From: Erpobdella octoculata
Taxonomy: Eukaryota > Annelida > Clitellata > Hirudinida > Erpobdellidae
NCBI GenBank assembly: GCA_963978895.1
Contig: OZ022245.1
Span: 1,629,630 to 1,693,629 of the forward strand
Direction of reading: 5' to 3'
Length of the DNA: 64,000 nt
The translations under genes were made by a program, and so were the position numbers. This document shows positions 1-14,689 of this stretch, piece by piece. The notes below the pieces were generated by a model, which worked only from the letters and a program-made list of their open reading frames with translations, made no database searches and was not told the origin of the DNA. How positions within the stretch are numbered: position 1 is the stretch's first letter; each line of letters opens with the position of its first letter.

Positions 1-89
1 AAAACAATATTACAAATTTATTCAAAAACATCTGCGCAGTTTTTAATCTGCTTAGATTTAATTGTAATATAATTTTGTTAAAACAACTA

Positions 90-360
90 CTCATTCAGGA
101 ACCCAAACAATGTGTTTTGTGTGTCCGCGAAATTCCCCCAGCACTTGAGAAAGCTATTCAATCGCAATTAATAATGTCACTAAGTCTCATCTGGTTCAGG
201 CTTTGACTCTTGAAACTTCCTGCGATAATCTTCCTCTGACTTTTCAAAACGACGGTGAAGCGCTTTCGTAATCTTGCATCTGACTACCGCTAAGCTGACC
301 AAGAGCTTCTAGCATTTTTGAGCTCAGCAGCGACCCTAAAAGCATTTCATAATCCTTCAG
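90..360 (-). pseudogene. Ty3/gypsy-type retrotransposon gag (capsid) fragment, decayed
   Basis: Read on the minus strand, three blocks resemble the capsid part of gypsy-group Gag. Near 350-255 there is a leucine-rich stretch containing LLSSKMLEALGQL. Near 270-190 there is a basic block containing HRRFEKSEEDYRRKF then ESKPEPDET. Near 155-90 there is LRLNSFLKCWGNF. Their order and spacing match the family pattern (helix, 'lkRF..tEEdYRkkFR.skPe..ET', then 'F..RL..yl..W'). The first and second blocks are in different frames, and in-frame stops separate the second and third, so this is a dead copy. No protease, RT or LTR is seen nearby. Family assignment is from recalled motifs. Confidence 0.6.
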
Positions 361-2576
<2,216 letters not shown>

Positions 2577-3245
2577 TAGATGATTGAAGTTTTTTTACCA
2601 ATGCTTTTATCAACTCGTCGTCTCTGTTTATCAAAAATTTGAAATGTTAAAGCTGCGAGCTTTATTATGTTTAAGTCTCAAATTTATATTAATATGTTTT
2701 GTAGACTGAGAAAACTTCAAAAACTTTGCACGATTTTTTTATATATTAATTTAGTTTACATAAAACTATTTTTAAATTAAAACTTTCAAACTCGTGGAAA
2801 AAGTGCTGATTACTCCATTTTGGAAGCAAGAAAAAATGACATGTGGTTAAATAAAATTAAAACATGCTCTTGACAGCACATACTACTAATAACTTTAACA
2901 TTCTTTGAATATTGTTTCTAATTAAGAACATGAATATTGAATTTGTTATAAGAAATGTTGAATCTTTGAAAAAAGATAAAAGCAGAGAAAAATAAAGAAA
3001 TGAGAAAAAACTAAAATAAAGTGAAAAAGCGAGATTGAAATAATTAAAGAAAAACACATGACAAAAAAAACCTGAAAAAACTACGAGTGACTGAACTAGT
3101 TATTCATATAACTTATCTTCACATTTTTCAGTTTTTCTTAACATTCAAATTATTTTGATTTCATCCTATTTATAAAATATCTTTGGTTTTTGTTATTTTA
3201 AATTTATTTGGTAATTTTCAACAAACGTCATATAACAGAAAACAA
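2577..3245. other. AT-rich DNA, nothing recognised
   Basis: Low-complexity A/T-rich sequence without supported exons or mobile-element motifs. Confidence 0.5.
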
Positions 3246-3425
3246 ACAACGTAGCGTTTACAATTAAGCATTTCGTAATACTTGCTATTTACAAACATTT
3301 TCAAGACACCTCTGTTCAACTTTACGGTGTTGCTTAAATAAGTTATAAACAATAATTTTTTTCAGCCCAAGGTTATTGCTTAGCATGTTTTTTGAAGACT
3401 TGGTATATAGCGACAGATGTTAAAC
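3246..3425 (-). repeat. Dispersed repeat family A copy, inverted
   Basis: The complement of about 3299-3345 carries the block 'TTTAAGCAACACCGTAAAG' followed by 'GAGGTGTCTTGA'. The same block recurs at 6297-6460 and 7205-7320 on the plus strand and at 54250-54345 in inverted orientation. It has no coding capacity. The class is unknown; it may be a non-autonomous transposon. Confidence 0.5.
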
Positions 3426-3642
3426 TGTTTGTGCAAATTCAACTCATAAATAATCAATTTCAAAAAACTGAGAATTGAAAATTATTTTAGTATGTGAAGC
3501 TAACGGCAATAGAAACATTAGGTACAAACAAGGTAATCGAAAGCTTGTAATTAATAACTGAAATGTTGTCAACACATAAATTGGATCAAAATCCAAACTG
3601 CCTCATTTTATTAATTTATTTTTAACTTTTTTTAGTTAGGTT

Positions 3643-3775
3643 ATTGAGGTCCTAATATGGATCCTTGAGGAACACCACACAATATTCTGCAAAAAAAAGA
3701 TGATCCATTGAAAACAATAATAGTATTAGATAACTTAAAATTTTTATCGAGGTAACCATACCACTTGTTTCCTAT
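3643..3775 (-). pseudogene. Non-LTR retrotransposon reverse transcriptase fragment
   Basis: The minus strand encodes WYGYLDKNFKL, then FNGSSFFLQNIV, and after a frame change GVPQGSILGP. The last is the diagnostic motif of LINE reverse transcriptases of the Jockey/CR1 type, normally preceded by a 'W..SYL.nR.q.V..ng..S....i..GVPQGS.LGP' pattern, which is what is seen. The reading frame shifts just before GVPQG and a stop follows it, so this is a short dead fragment. Identification rests on direct reading of the motif. Confidence 0.75.
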
Positions 3776-3893
3776 TTTGTTTCAATCGTTATGAAGATTC
3801 TAAGAAAACAAATTTTTCCTCACTGTTCACCGGAACAACAATGTCTTCCGGAAGATCTATTGAAAATTACTTTTTCATATTCATTATATTAGT

Positions 3894-3998
3894 TGACCCA
3901 GCAAACGTTGTTTTGCTTTTTAAATCATTTTGATTTTTTTATTAAAAGTTTAATGGTTGCTCTCCCGGTCGCTCTTCTGCTCCCGGTCGCTCTTCCGA
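3894..3998. repeat. Interspersed repeat fragment with 18-bp tandem motif
   Basis: Starts with 'GACCCAGCAAACGTTGTTTT' and carries two copies of an 18-bp unit close to GCTCCCGGTCGCTCTTCC, directly before an (AT)n array. The same 18-bp unit is amplified at 5595-5830, so both may derive from one element family. Confidence 0.55.
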
Positions 3999-4398
<400 letters not shown>

Positions 4399-4428
4399 TA
4401 AATCAATTCTAACTTAAAGAAAGTAATA

Positions 4429-4626
4429 TCAACCTATTTTAGATCTTTCCAATGTGTTCGGCTGCCCCTCCATACTTACTAATCTGTCAATTTTGTCTTC
4501 TAAAGCATTGCATCTTTTTCTGATGTTTGCTTCCATCGTATTTAATTTTTTTACAATCTCATCCATTTGCTTGTCAAACAAGTCAAAAAACTTTATTGAT
4601 AAGTTTACTAGGATCTGAAAATCTAC
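4429..4626 (-). pseudogene. Coiled-coil coding fragment, possibly LINE ORF1-like
   Basis: The minus strand is open for 65 codons between a TAA (4627-4629) and a TGA (4429-4431). It encodes a charged segment with regular hydrophobic spacing, FDLFDKQMDEIVKKLNTME, followed by RKRCNALEDKIDRLVSMEG, typical of a parallel coiled coil. There is no intact start context and no clear splice sites. Because a reverse transcriptase fragment lies 650 bp downstream on the same strand, a LINE ORF1 remnant is a reasonable guess. A host exon cannot be excluded. Confidence 0.35.
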
Positions 4627-4629
4627 TTA

Positions 4630-5515
4630 AAAATGCTAATGTTACATTTTAGAAAAAAAAATTGTAGTGAATGGACCAATTACGCTCACCCCTCAACAAA
4701 GATGGAGAATTCAGATGTCAAGTAGACTAGGAGCAGTTTACAAAACTCGTAAAATATTTATCAAATTTCTATTTCCATTGCCATTTATGAATAGATCTTC
4801 GACAAGAATTGTTAGTTTCGGGATAATTGTTTAAATGTTCAAATTATAAGAAATTTATTGATTTATTTTTATTATTTGCAATGTGTTTAAAAAAGTCTAG
4901 TTGTTTTTACTGTAATCACCAGGTGGCTGTCGTTTCTTACGACAAGCTGTATGATGAAAAAAAACTATTAAAACAAAAATTACATTGGAAATATTTTCTT
5001 ATTTTCCACTTCTTTCTAATTCAGTTTTGAATAAATTTTTGTGAAAAAATTAATTTATTTAAAAAAATACATTGAACAAAATAATAAATAATAATAAAAT
5101 AGTAAGCACAAATAGGATTTGTAAAACATACCGTGGTTCATTTTATGATGATTAATCTCTTATTAGAATAATTGAAGTTGTAAAAGAAAACTATAAAAAC
5201 AGTATGAAGAATGAAAAGTAGAATCTTGAGATAAGTTTTAATGAAACAGGGCCGTTATAAACGAGGATCAATCTGTATATTGCAGCAGCTGCTCTGGAAT
5301 GTCTTATCGATACAGAGTGCCACTTTTACGATCGCTTCTCGGATCTCATGCGATGTATATTCAACTCATTATGTCGTTAAGTGAATTGATTTTACATGTA
5401 AAACTAAGTAAATGTAAACGGGTATTTTTTTGTACTCTGTAATTGAAAAATACGTACGTGCGACATACAAGCGTGTAAGTTTTAAAGTCAAGAAAAAACT
5501 AAATTAAATTGAAAA
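4630..5515. other. AT-rich DNA, nothing recognised
   Basis: No supported coding or RNA feature. The 67-codon frame at 4827-5030 has an A/T-driven composition and no splice or start support. Confidence 0.45.
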
Positions 5516-5519
5516 CATT

Positions 5520-5835
5520 TGAAGAAATACATTTTCACATCGACATGTGGGGATACCCGGCGTTACCCGGGGTTTTTAGAGGTTATTCGAATGTTTGTCT
5601 CTCTCGCTCCCGTTTCCTTTTTCGCTTGCTTTCCCGCTCCCGCTCGCTTTTCCGCTCTCGGTCGCTCTTCCGCTACGGTCGCTTTACCGCTCCCGGTCGC
5701 TTTGCAGCTACCGGTCGCTTTCCCGTTCTTGGTCGCTTTTCCGTTCCCGCTCACGGCTGTTCTGTCGTTCCCGCTCATGCTAGCTCTCACGTTTGCTCTC
5801 CCGTTCCCGTTCTCGCTTCCGCTCAATTTCTCTTT
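5520..5835. repeat. Degenerate 18-bp GC-rich tandem repeat in an interspersed element
   Basis: Begins with 'GGATACCCGGCGTTACCCGG', a phrase I associate with invertebrate interspersed repeats. It continues as about 13 degenerate copies of an 18-bp unit near CGCTCCCGGTCGCTCTTC. Because 18 is divisible by three, several frames stay open on both strands (Arg/Ser-rich peptides); these are repeat artefacts. Confidence 0.7.
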
Positions 5836-6046
5836 TCCAGTCTTTCCTAACTTCTTTTAGCCCTTCAAAACGTAAAACAAATTGCTAAAAATGGCTAAAA
5901 GTTGCTTGAAGCCTTCAAATGTTGTTATTTAAACTAAATTTGAATGTTATTACGCAATTACTTTTGATGGTCGTACATAGGCACTTTTTGGCCTGAAAAT
6001 GTTTTTTGGCCCCACTGAGCCGGATGATCGGAGTAAGAATTCCATA

Positions 6047-6230
6047 ACTTCTGATCACACCTTTTATATTGACAGGAAAGCTGCTTCAGGATTGTTTTTA
6101 AAAATGACAATTATGATGGAAAGAATAAATTTCCTCCATCACATATCACACATGTACAATAATGTACATGTACCACACAAAACAATCCTGAAGCAACTTT
6201 CCTGTCAATATAAAGGGTGGGATCAGAAGT
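6047..6230. mobile_element. 184-bp palindromic element (foldback/MITE-like)
   Basis: The left arm (6047-6099) and the reverse complement of the right arm (6179-6230) agree at about 47 of 52 positions, both starting ACTTCTGATC. The 79-bp centre holds a smaller perfect palindrome, ACATGTAC...GTACATGT. Such nested hairpins fit a foldback MITE or a hairpin RNA locus. No convincing target-site duplication is seen directly outside the arms. Confidence 0.7.
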
Positions 6231-6296
6231 CATTTTCTACTTTTTGGCAGGTTTTTGACAATATAAAACCTTTTTCGTTTCTATTACGGATATACC

Positions 6297-6460
6297 ACGA
6301 GCGCTCGTTAATGCCGTTTTTGTTTTATTTAAGCTGTGCCGTGAATTCACATCGAGGTGTCTCAAATAATTGCTTAAGCAGCACCGTGATTTGACAGGGA
6401 GGTGTCTCAATTATTTATAAAATAGTGAGACCTGAAATTGTTTAACTGTAAATGTCAGTT
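6297..6460 (+). repeat. Dispersed repeat family A copy
   Basis: Contains 'ATTGCTTAAGCAGCACCGTG' and two GAGGTGTCTCAA boxes shared with the copies at 3246-3425, 7205-7320 and 54250-54345. Confidence 0.5.
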
Positions 6461-6779
6461 AGCTTGTGTGATAGCACTATTTTTGTTTGAATGAAACTAA
6501 TAATTTGTTTTTTCTTCTTCGAAACATGCATAATCGATCGATAGACTGTGGGCAATTCAATAAAAATTTTTTTTAGAAAAAAAGTTATAGATATAACACT
6601 CAAATATGTATTTCAAGTTATTGGATTATATTTTTTTATTTTCAGAATGGCTTGTTTTTCAAAGTATGAATGCTTACTGAAATCAAAACAAAAACAAAAA
6701 TTTAAACTGCTATTAGAGAACAAATAATTTTCTCATTTTATAATTTGCTCATAAATCTTGTTAACTTGGACCAAAGTTT

Positions 6780-7320
6780 GACCACGAGCACACAGCGACG
6801 TTTTATTTATTTATTTTTTTTATAATAGTTTATAGTCTTTTACACTAAGTGCTTTAAAACTGAAATGGCTGAGTAGGAAGCACCTAAGTACTTTCTGTCG
6901 TAGATCATATTTGATCTTTTCAACTGTCCCTCCTCCTTTATCCAGGCTTGGGACTGGCTCGCAATTAGCCAGGCGGCGTTCACACAACGAATGTGTGTGT
7001 GGTTTAATTAACGTCTGTATCTGTCAATTAGACAATTTAGACGGTATGTATGTTTGAGTGTTTGGTGACGTGTTTATGTTGGCTTTGAGGAAGGGAGGCC
7101 ACCGAAAGCACAAGGCTTTCGTGGGCACATGGCTCGACTCACTCCAGCCCGCCAACTAATAAGTGCAATAAGTTGGATAAGGACCGGCAAATCGACCTCC
7201 CTCTCTTCACACAACGAAGGTGTTTTTGTTCTATTTATGAAGTGCCAGAAAATTAAACAGAGGTGTTTCATTAATTTTATAAATTAGCTTTTTATAAATA
7301 AGCAGTTTAACTGTACTCGC
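6780..7320 (+). repeat. Composite repeat region: family A pieces around an unknown insert
   Basis: Family A-like sequence occurs near 6783-6825 and again at 7205-7320. Between them lies GC-richer sequence flanked by a 13-bp direct repeat, TTCACACAACGAA, at about 6989 and 7206. This arrangement suggests a nested insertion, but the inserted element was not recognised. Confidence 0.4.
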
Positions 7321-7454
7321 TTAGTTTCTTTGGTTTCATGTTTGACAGCCTTTGTACAAGACTATAAAGTTTATTTGTAAAAATAAAAAAAACAATATAA
7401 TAATGGAACTAGTTATAGACGCTAAACTGATTGCTAATTTAATAAAAAAATAAA

Positions 7455-7870
7455 CATTTCTAATTAATTAACTCGTCTTTCTGTTTGTTTGTTTGTTTGT
7501 CTGTGGTGATCAAATCTTAGAAACAAAAATTAACCCACTTTTCGACCACCTAGAGCTCTGAAACTTTCAGGAAAGCTTTATTCTGGATGACAATACATGA
7601 ATTGAATGTTTTTGTTTGAGATTTTTTGTACAAGATTGAGCATAACGGTTGTTTTAGATTCACAAATTTTAGTTTGGAAAACTCAGATAAAGAGGCAAAT
7701 AAAAACATTTTTTTAAAGTTATTTTTTATCTGAACCGGGGGATGGGAGTAGGAAGTCCAAACCTTCTTACCTTTCTTTTCCTGTATGAGAACTACCTCCT
7801 TGCCAAATTTCATCAAGATCGCTCCAGCGGTTTAGATTTCTATAAAGGACAGACTTACACAAAAACATTC

Positions 7871-7915
<45 letters not shown>
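7455..7915 (+). repeat. Dispersed repeat family B copy ending in (AT)n
   Basis: Runs from a (TTTG)n-like start through 'CTGAAACTTTCAGGAAAGC' to 'CAAATTTCATCAAGATCGCT', then GACAGAC and a 40-bp (AT)n tail. The 'aaatttcatcaagatcg...cagcggttt' block resembles the 3' ends of non-autonomous non-LTR elements seen in many invertebrates, from memory. Partial relatives lie at 23090-23215, 31075-31160 and 49612-49800. Confidence 0.55.
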
Positions 7916-7918
<3 letters not shown>

Positions 7919-7966
7919 GACGATGAAAATAATGCTGGTTATGATTTTATTACTGATGGCAATTTG

Positions 7967-8000
7967 GATGACGATGATGATGATGACGACGACGACGATT

Positions 8001-8048
<48 letters not shown>
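7967..8048. repeat. (GAT/GAC)n trinucleotide array
   Basis: Imperfect GAT/GAC repeats; the poly-Asp open frame is an artefact. Confidence 0.9.
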
Positions 8049-8149
8049 TAAGCAATAAAAAATCATGTCGTCTCGTGTAATTAAAAATCTACGTGCGAAA
8101 AAGCACAGGTGTTTCAAGTGTGCGCGTTTATCCAGTATAAGTGTGCGGG

Positions 8150-8340
8150 TGAATATTTTTTCGTATGAGTGTATGTGAGTATTTCACGGTATGGATGTAT
8201 ATCGCTATTTGTTTGTATGCGAGTATATCGTTATTTGTTTGTATGCGTGTATATTACTGATTGTTTGTATGTTTGTATGTATGTGGGCATTTCATTGTAT
8301 GAGTGTATTTTGTTGTTTTATGTATGTGGACATAATTGTT
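8150..8340. repeat. Degenerate 26-27 bp minisatellite
   Basis: Units resembling GTATATCGTTATTTGTTTGT follow each other around 8200-8290, with flanking TATG/TGTG-rich variants. Confidence 0.5.
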
Positions 8341-8879
8341 AGTGGATAAAAAGTTTATATTTGTCAACCCGAGTGCTGTAGGACCTGCGACGAAACTCGA
8401 CACCAGAGGATCAAGTCTATAAGACCAGCCGAAAAGAAAATGGAGAATTTATTTTAAGCAGCCAAAAATTATTTTAATTCACAAGTTGCAGATAATGGAA
8501 ATTATTATATATATATATCAAATTATCTTTTATTATTATTATTATTATTAGGTGTACTTAAAAAGAAAAAAAAAGAAAAAGTACAAAACTGAATTTAATA
8601 AAATTTCCAAGACAGACATAATTTATTACCTCATAAGTATCTCAATTTCTTTTCAACCAGCCGGATGCAGCCCTTTTTGTTTGTCTTCCTCTCTGAAAAG
8701 CTTCTGACGCAGGTGCAACTTGTGAGGATGAGAATGAGGCAGAAGCACCACGTGACCCCAGGTAGTAAGTTAACTCTTCTTCAGCTACGAGAAATCAATC
8801 TCCGAGGAACGGAAAATCAAATCTTTGTCGAGACCGTTTGGTGATGGAGAGAGGTGTGAAGAATATAATCAGGGCTGGT

Positions 8880-9033
8880 TCCGTCATCATCGTCGTCGTC
8901 GTCACCTGCATCGCCGTCTTTATCATCGTCTTCATCTCAAAAATCGTCATCGTCATAATCGTCGTCGTCATTGTCCTTGTCGTTGTCGTCGTCGTCGTTG
9001 TCGTCGTCGTCGTCGTTGTCATCATCACAATCA
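8880..9033. repeat. Imperfect (CGT/CAT)n trinucleotide array
   Basis: Mixed CGTCGT, CATCGT and GTTGTC repeats. Every frame stays open, giving spurious low-complexity proteins on both strands. Confidence 0.9.
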
Positions 9034-9149
9034 TGGGAAGGATGGTTTAATTATCTCTGGGTGAACTGCTTCTCAATAACTCACAAAGCAGCACCAGGAC
9101 TGTGTCAGTCTCCTGTTCTAATTGCGCATAATTCATGTCTCTATTTCGT

Positions 9150-9345
9150 CCATGCCATTGTGATTGTCGTCACCGTAATTGTAATTGTAATTATAATTGT
9201 GATTGTGATTGTAATTGAGATTGTAATTGAGATTGTAATTGAGATTGTAATTGTGATTGTAATTATAATTGTAATTGTAATTGGCAATTGCAATATCTAA
9301 TTGTAATTGTAATAGGCAATTGCAATAACTAATTGTAATTGCAAT
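9150..9345. repeat. (ATTGTA)n hexanucleotide-like array
   Basis: Repeated ATTGTA, ATTGTG and ATTGAG units; degenerates at the right into 'GGCAATTGCAAT' palindromic pieces. Confidence 0.85.
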
Positions 9346-9519
9346 ACCTAATTATAACTGTAATATTAATCAATATCGTTATTGGTAATATTACCAATAA
9401 TATTATTGTTATTGTCAATGTTGACATTGTTTTTTATAACTTATCCTATCCTAACAGGATACTAATTTGTCAATAAATTGTTATTTAAATAACAAATGGT
9501 TCGATATCGCAAATTACAA

Positions 9520-10110
<591 letters not shown>

Positions 10111-10375
10111 ATCAAATAATAATTGATAAACATTGATTGATCAACCAGTCAATCAGAGGTTGAAATTAACGAATCAATCATTTCATCTCTTTCACGTATC
10201 GTTGAATATCTGTCAATATCTCGCTCCATCATGCTGAGTTGTTTATGACCCGATCGGCATTTTTGACGGAGTTCTCCACTGGAGATGATATTTGGAGAGA
10301 TAACATTCTCCTAACAAATACCGTACAATTATTATATTCAAATTACAAATAAACATTTTTTTAAAACTAAATTAA

Positions 10376-10465
10376 AATAATTTAATTATATTGCTATTAT
10401 GTATAAATAATTGTGACTATAATAATTTAATTATATTGCTATTATATATAAATAATTGTTTCTAT
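10376..10465. repeat. 45-bp tandem duplication
   Basis: Two adjacent 45-bp copies (10376-10420 and 10421-10465) differ at only a few bases; both contain ATTTAATTATATTGCTATTA. Confidence 0.9.
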
Positions 10466-11405
10466 AAGATTTTTTTTTCTTTTAGTTGTCGAAGCTGGTT
10501 AATCGTTTCGTCGCAGATTCTATTTTATTGCGTTGATTATTAACATAATCAAACAAAATAATAATGAAATAAAAAGTTAACTAATTATAATAATTGAACA
10601 AATATAACAATTAAATTAATTTATTTATTTACTAAATGTTGTTAAACATTACATCATCAACAAGCACCTCATTTTGACGAAAACTAAAACAAACCGTCGC
10701 ACAACAATTTTACTTTGGTTTTTTTTTATAGTGAAAAGCAATTATATAAACAAAACAAATTTTTCCATTTTTTCGTTTTTTCTTTCTTTCCTTCTAATAG
10801 AGAAAAATCAACACGAAATTCGGCTAAAAACTGTGCGAAAGATGGCACATGTGGAAATGTGGAGTTCTTGAAGCGACCACGCAACCAGCATTTCCAATTG
10901 ATTGGAAGCGACAATATAAAAGCAGCCAATCTTCCATGCGTTTCCATCTCAGCCAGGGAAGAGTCTACGAGCTCGGCAGTTTCTCTTTCTCTTCCTCTGT
11001 CTCTGTGTGTCTGTGTGTCTCTGTCTATCCGCCTATTCATGTATCTCTGTCTGTGTGCGTCTGTTTCTTTATCTATGTCTGTTTGTTTACCCGTGCCGAG
11101 GTTATTCTCATTTCGTCTATCTCTGTCTGGATCCATTTCTTATTTGCATTTTTTGATATAAAAGGAAGAGATATTTCCTCAAGCAGGCTCAGCTTCTCCA
11201 GTCGAACGTCGCTGGATTCCATTCGGCGGAAAGATTCGTTTCGGTTGACAACAGACCGACTACATATATGGAATAATAATTATATTCGAGCGCCGAAACA
11301 ATGGATTACATAAAAGTATTCAAACCGATAAATTAATTAGGAAAACGTACAACACTGTACAGTAGTTTAGTGTACAACATAGTTTAAGGACTTCATCTGC
11401 TGTAC
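10466..11405. other. AT-rich to mixed DNA, no supported gene
   Basis: 10670-11310 has several overlapping open frames on both strands but no family resemblance. 10980-11110 is a CT/TG-rich low-complexity stretch. A TATA-like 'GATATAAAAGGAAG' at about 11154 is followed by mixed-composition DNA. A promoter is possible but unsupported. Confidence 0.35.
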
Positions 11406-11409
11406 TTTG

Positions 11410-12016
<607 letters not shown>

Positions 12017-12075
12017 CTAGTCGTAATCGTAGTTGTAGTTTTCGTTTGTCGTCGTCGTCATAGTTGTAGTCGGAT

Positions 12076-12180
12076 GTAACACGACCCTGACGTCATGCAA
12101 AGTCAAGCTTTCAACGACATCATTGAGCAAAAAGTCTTCCCTGTGGTCAACAACATCAGGGGCTTCTTCGGACTCGGGTT
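12076..12180 (+). other. Exon-like GC island, unassigned
   Basis: About 100 bp with clearly higher GC than its surroundings, open in several frames on both strands. One plus frame reads protein-like (MQSQAFNDIIEQKVFPVV). A second plus frame is Ser/Thr/Lys-rich after a possible acceptor at TTGTAG. The minus strand is also open. Candidate donors near 12176 are weak. It also contains a perfect CRE-like TGACGTCA at 12088-12095. The coding strand cannot be decided. Confidence 0.25.
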
Positions 12181-12950
12181 GGTTTGAGTTTGGCTTTTTT
12201 TTTCAATCTTGTCTGTTATATTTTTTTTTAAATAATTTATTTTTCTATTTTAAACTATCAATCTAAATCCTACTTCAAGTTGTTCTAATTTTAAAAAATG
12301 TATTTAATTTTCAATTTTTTAAAATTTATTTTAATAACGTTTTTAAATCATCATATTTTTTTAATAGTTTGCTTTTTTTTTATAATCACCTGTAAAGTTT
12401 AAAATTTCTTTGAAAAAAGTTAATTACCAAAAATGGAATGTATTATTAAGACAGCAACCGGCTTATCAAACAACTATGAAGTGTTTCTGCTACGCTCGTT
12501 GACAGATTGACTAGCTGACCAACGGCTAGGCGGACGGATCAATCGAATTAGCTCTTGTAATTCTGTAAACTGTCCTGTAATGTTTATTAACGCCACATAT
12601 GGATGAATGAATAATAATTACCACACGAGTCATCCATTCAGACGCTCTTTGTCTGTAATGAAATTATCTATATATATATATTGTAACTTGTCAATCTGAA
12701 AAATTGTTGAAAGAGAAAAGTTAAAAAAAGAAAGAAAAAACAAATAAAAAATGTGTGCAAATATATATTAATTACCAATAATGAAAAAGGTAGAAATTAA
12801 AGATAAAACAGAAAAAGAAAGAGAAAGAAAGAGATAAATAGAGAGAAAGAGAGAGAACATAAAAAAGAAAGGTTCGCTCCGCTCGATTAATCGTTAAAAA
12901 GTTTTGCTTTTGTTAGGTTTTCCTTCATTTTTTCTTCTGAAAGTGCACAT
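12181..12950. other. AT-rich DNA, nothing recognised
   Basis: A/T-rich with short purine runs near 12780-12860; no supported gene. Confidence 0.45.
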
Positions 12951-12954
12951 TTAC

Positions 12955-13105
12955 CTCACGTACATATGTGGATGTGTGTTCATTCACTTCACGTACATAT
13001 CTGGATGTGTGTTCATTTACTTCACGTACATATCTGGATGTGTGTTCATTTACTTCACGTACATATCTGGATGTGTGTTCATTCACCTCACGTGCATGTA
13101 TGTAA
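12955..13105. repeat. 33-bp minisatellite, about 4.5 copies
   Basis: The phrase TACATATNTGGATGTGTG starts at 12961, 12994, 13027 and 13060, an exact 33-bp period; a diverged unit follows near 13090. As 33 is a multiple of three, it encodes an 11-residue repeat (YVREVNEHTSR on the minus strand), which explains the open frames. Confidence 0.93.
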
Positions 13106-13236
13106 AATTTTGTGCGTGTATGAGCATGTACTTCACGCTCACACGTGTGATTGTGTGGAAAATGGGTAAAATTGGATGAACTCATTGAGAAGCAAGGAAC
13201 AAAGAAACGTTCATAAATATCCTTTATCCAGAATGA

Positions 13237-13278
13237 CCACACACACACACACGCACACACACACACACGAACGCACGA
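13237..13278. repeat. (CA)n microsatellite
   Basis: About 40 bp of CA with CG interruptions. Confidence 0.9.
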
Positions 13279-13634
13279 ACACACATGGACAACGCCAAAC
13301 TGTTTTCTTCTCCTAATTTCTCTCATCATCCTCAAATTTATTTACGACTTTTTTTTTCATATTTTTCTCCCGCAGTTTTTCTATTTTTTCTGTTTTTTCC
13401 CCCAAACGACATTCACGTCGTCTGAAAGCAAACTATGCTTTGTCTGTGCCTCCAATACCCAATAAAGCACTGCCTGCTGATTTCCCGCGAAATTTCATTT
13501 ACGCGCAGGTGCGGCATCTAGCATCGTAGTATGCTCTCCGAAGAAAAGGATGATTGCGGCCCACCTTCAGCGCTCTTAGAAAAACTTGATGTTTCAAGAT
13601 GGAGCAAAAACCGTTTTGGATCGACTAAAATCAG

Positions 13635-13745
13635 ACTCAAAACTGTTATTTTGACTTCACGTCTGACTCTGGGATCGGACGCCCAACTGTCCCAACTGTG
13701 AAACCTGACAAATTTGTAAGGGTCAGCCGGTTGTCATGCCAATCG
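13635..13745 (+). CDS. Possible isolated internal exon, unassigned
   Basis: After ATCAG (13630-13634) the plus strand is open for 37 codons and ends at a strong donor, TCG|GTGAGT. The peptide, with TSDSGIGRPTVPTVKPDKFV near its middle, has ordinary amino-acid composition, and base composition is above the AT-rich background. Against it: the acceptor has no pyrimidine tract and I recognise no family. It would be phase 0 at both ends. It could belong to the upstream part of the synaptotagmin gene on the same strand, but that is speculation. Confidence 0.25.
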
Positions 13746-14039
13746 GTGAGTTCAGGTGGCATGGAAATGGTGACGTCGGTGGTTGAGTTTTATTGGCCTG
13801 TTTTTAAGAATAATTATGTGTGACCTTTTGTTACTTTTTTCTTGAATTTATAATTAATTTATTAATTTATTAATTGATTAGCTAAACACTTTTTTTATTG
13901 AATATATTTTAATATTGTTTTTCAATTGGTTACGCATACATGAATTTAATTATATAATTATTGACTATAAAATTAATTAGTTTACTTGTTGATTGATGTA
14001 TTTAATTGTTTATTTATTTATATATTCAATTATTCATTT

Positions 14040-14683
<644 letters not shown>

Positions 14684-14689
14684 TTTATT

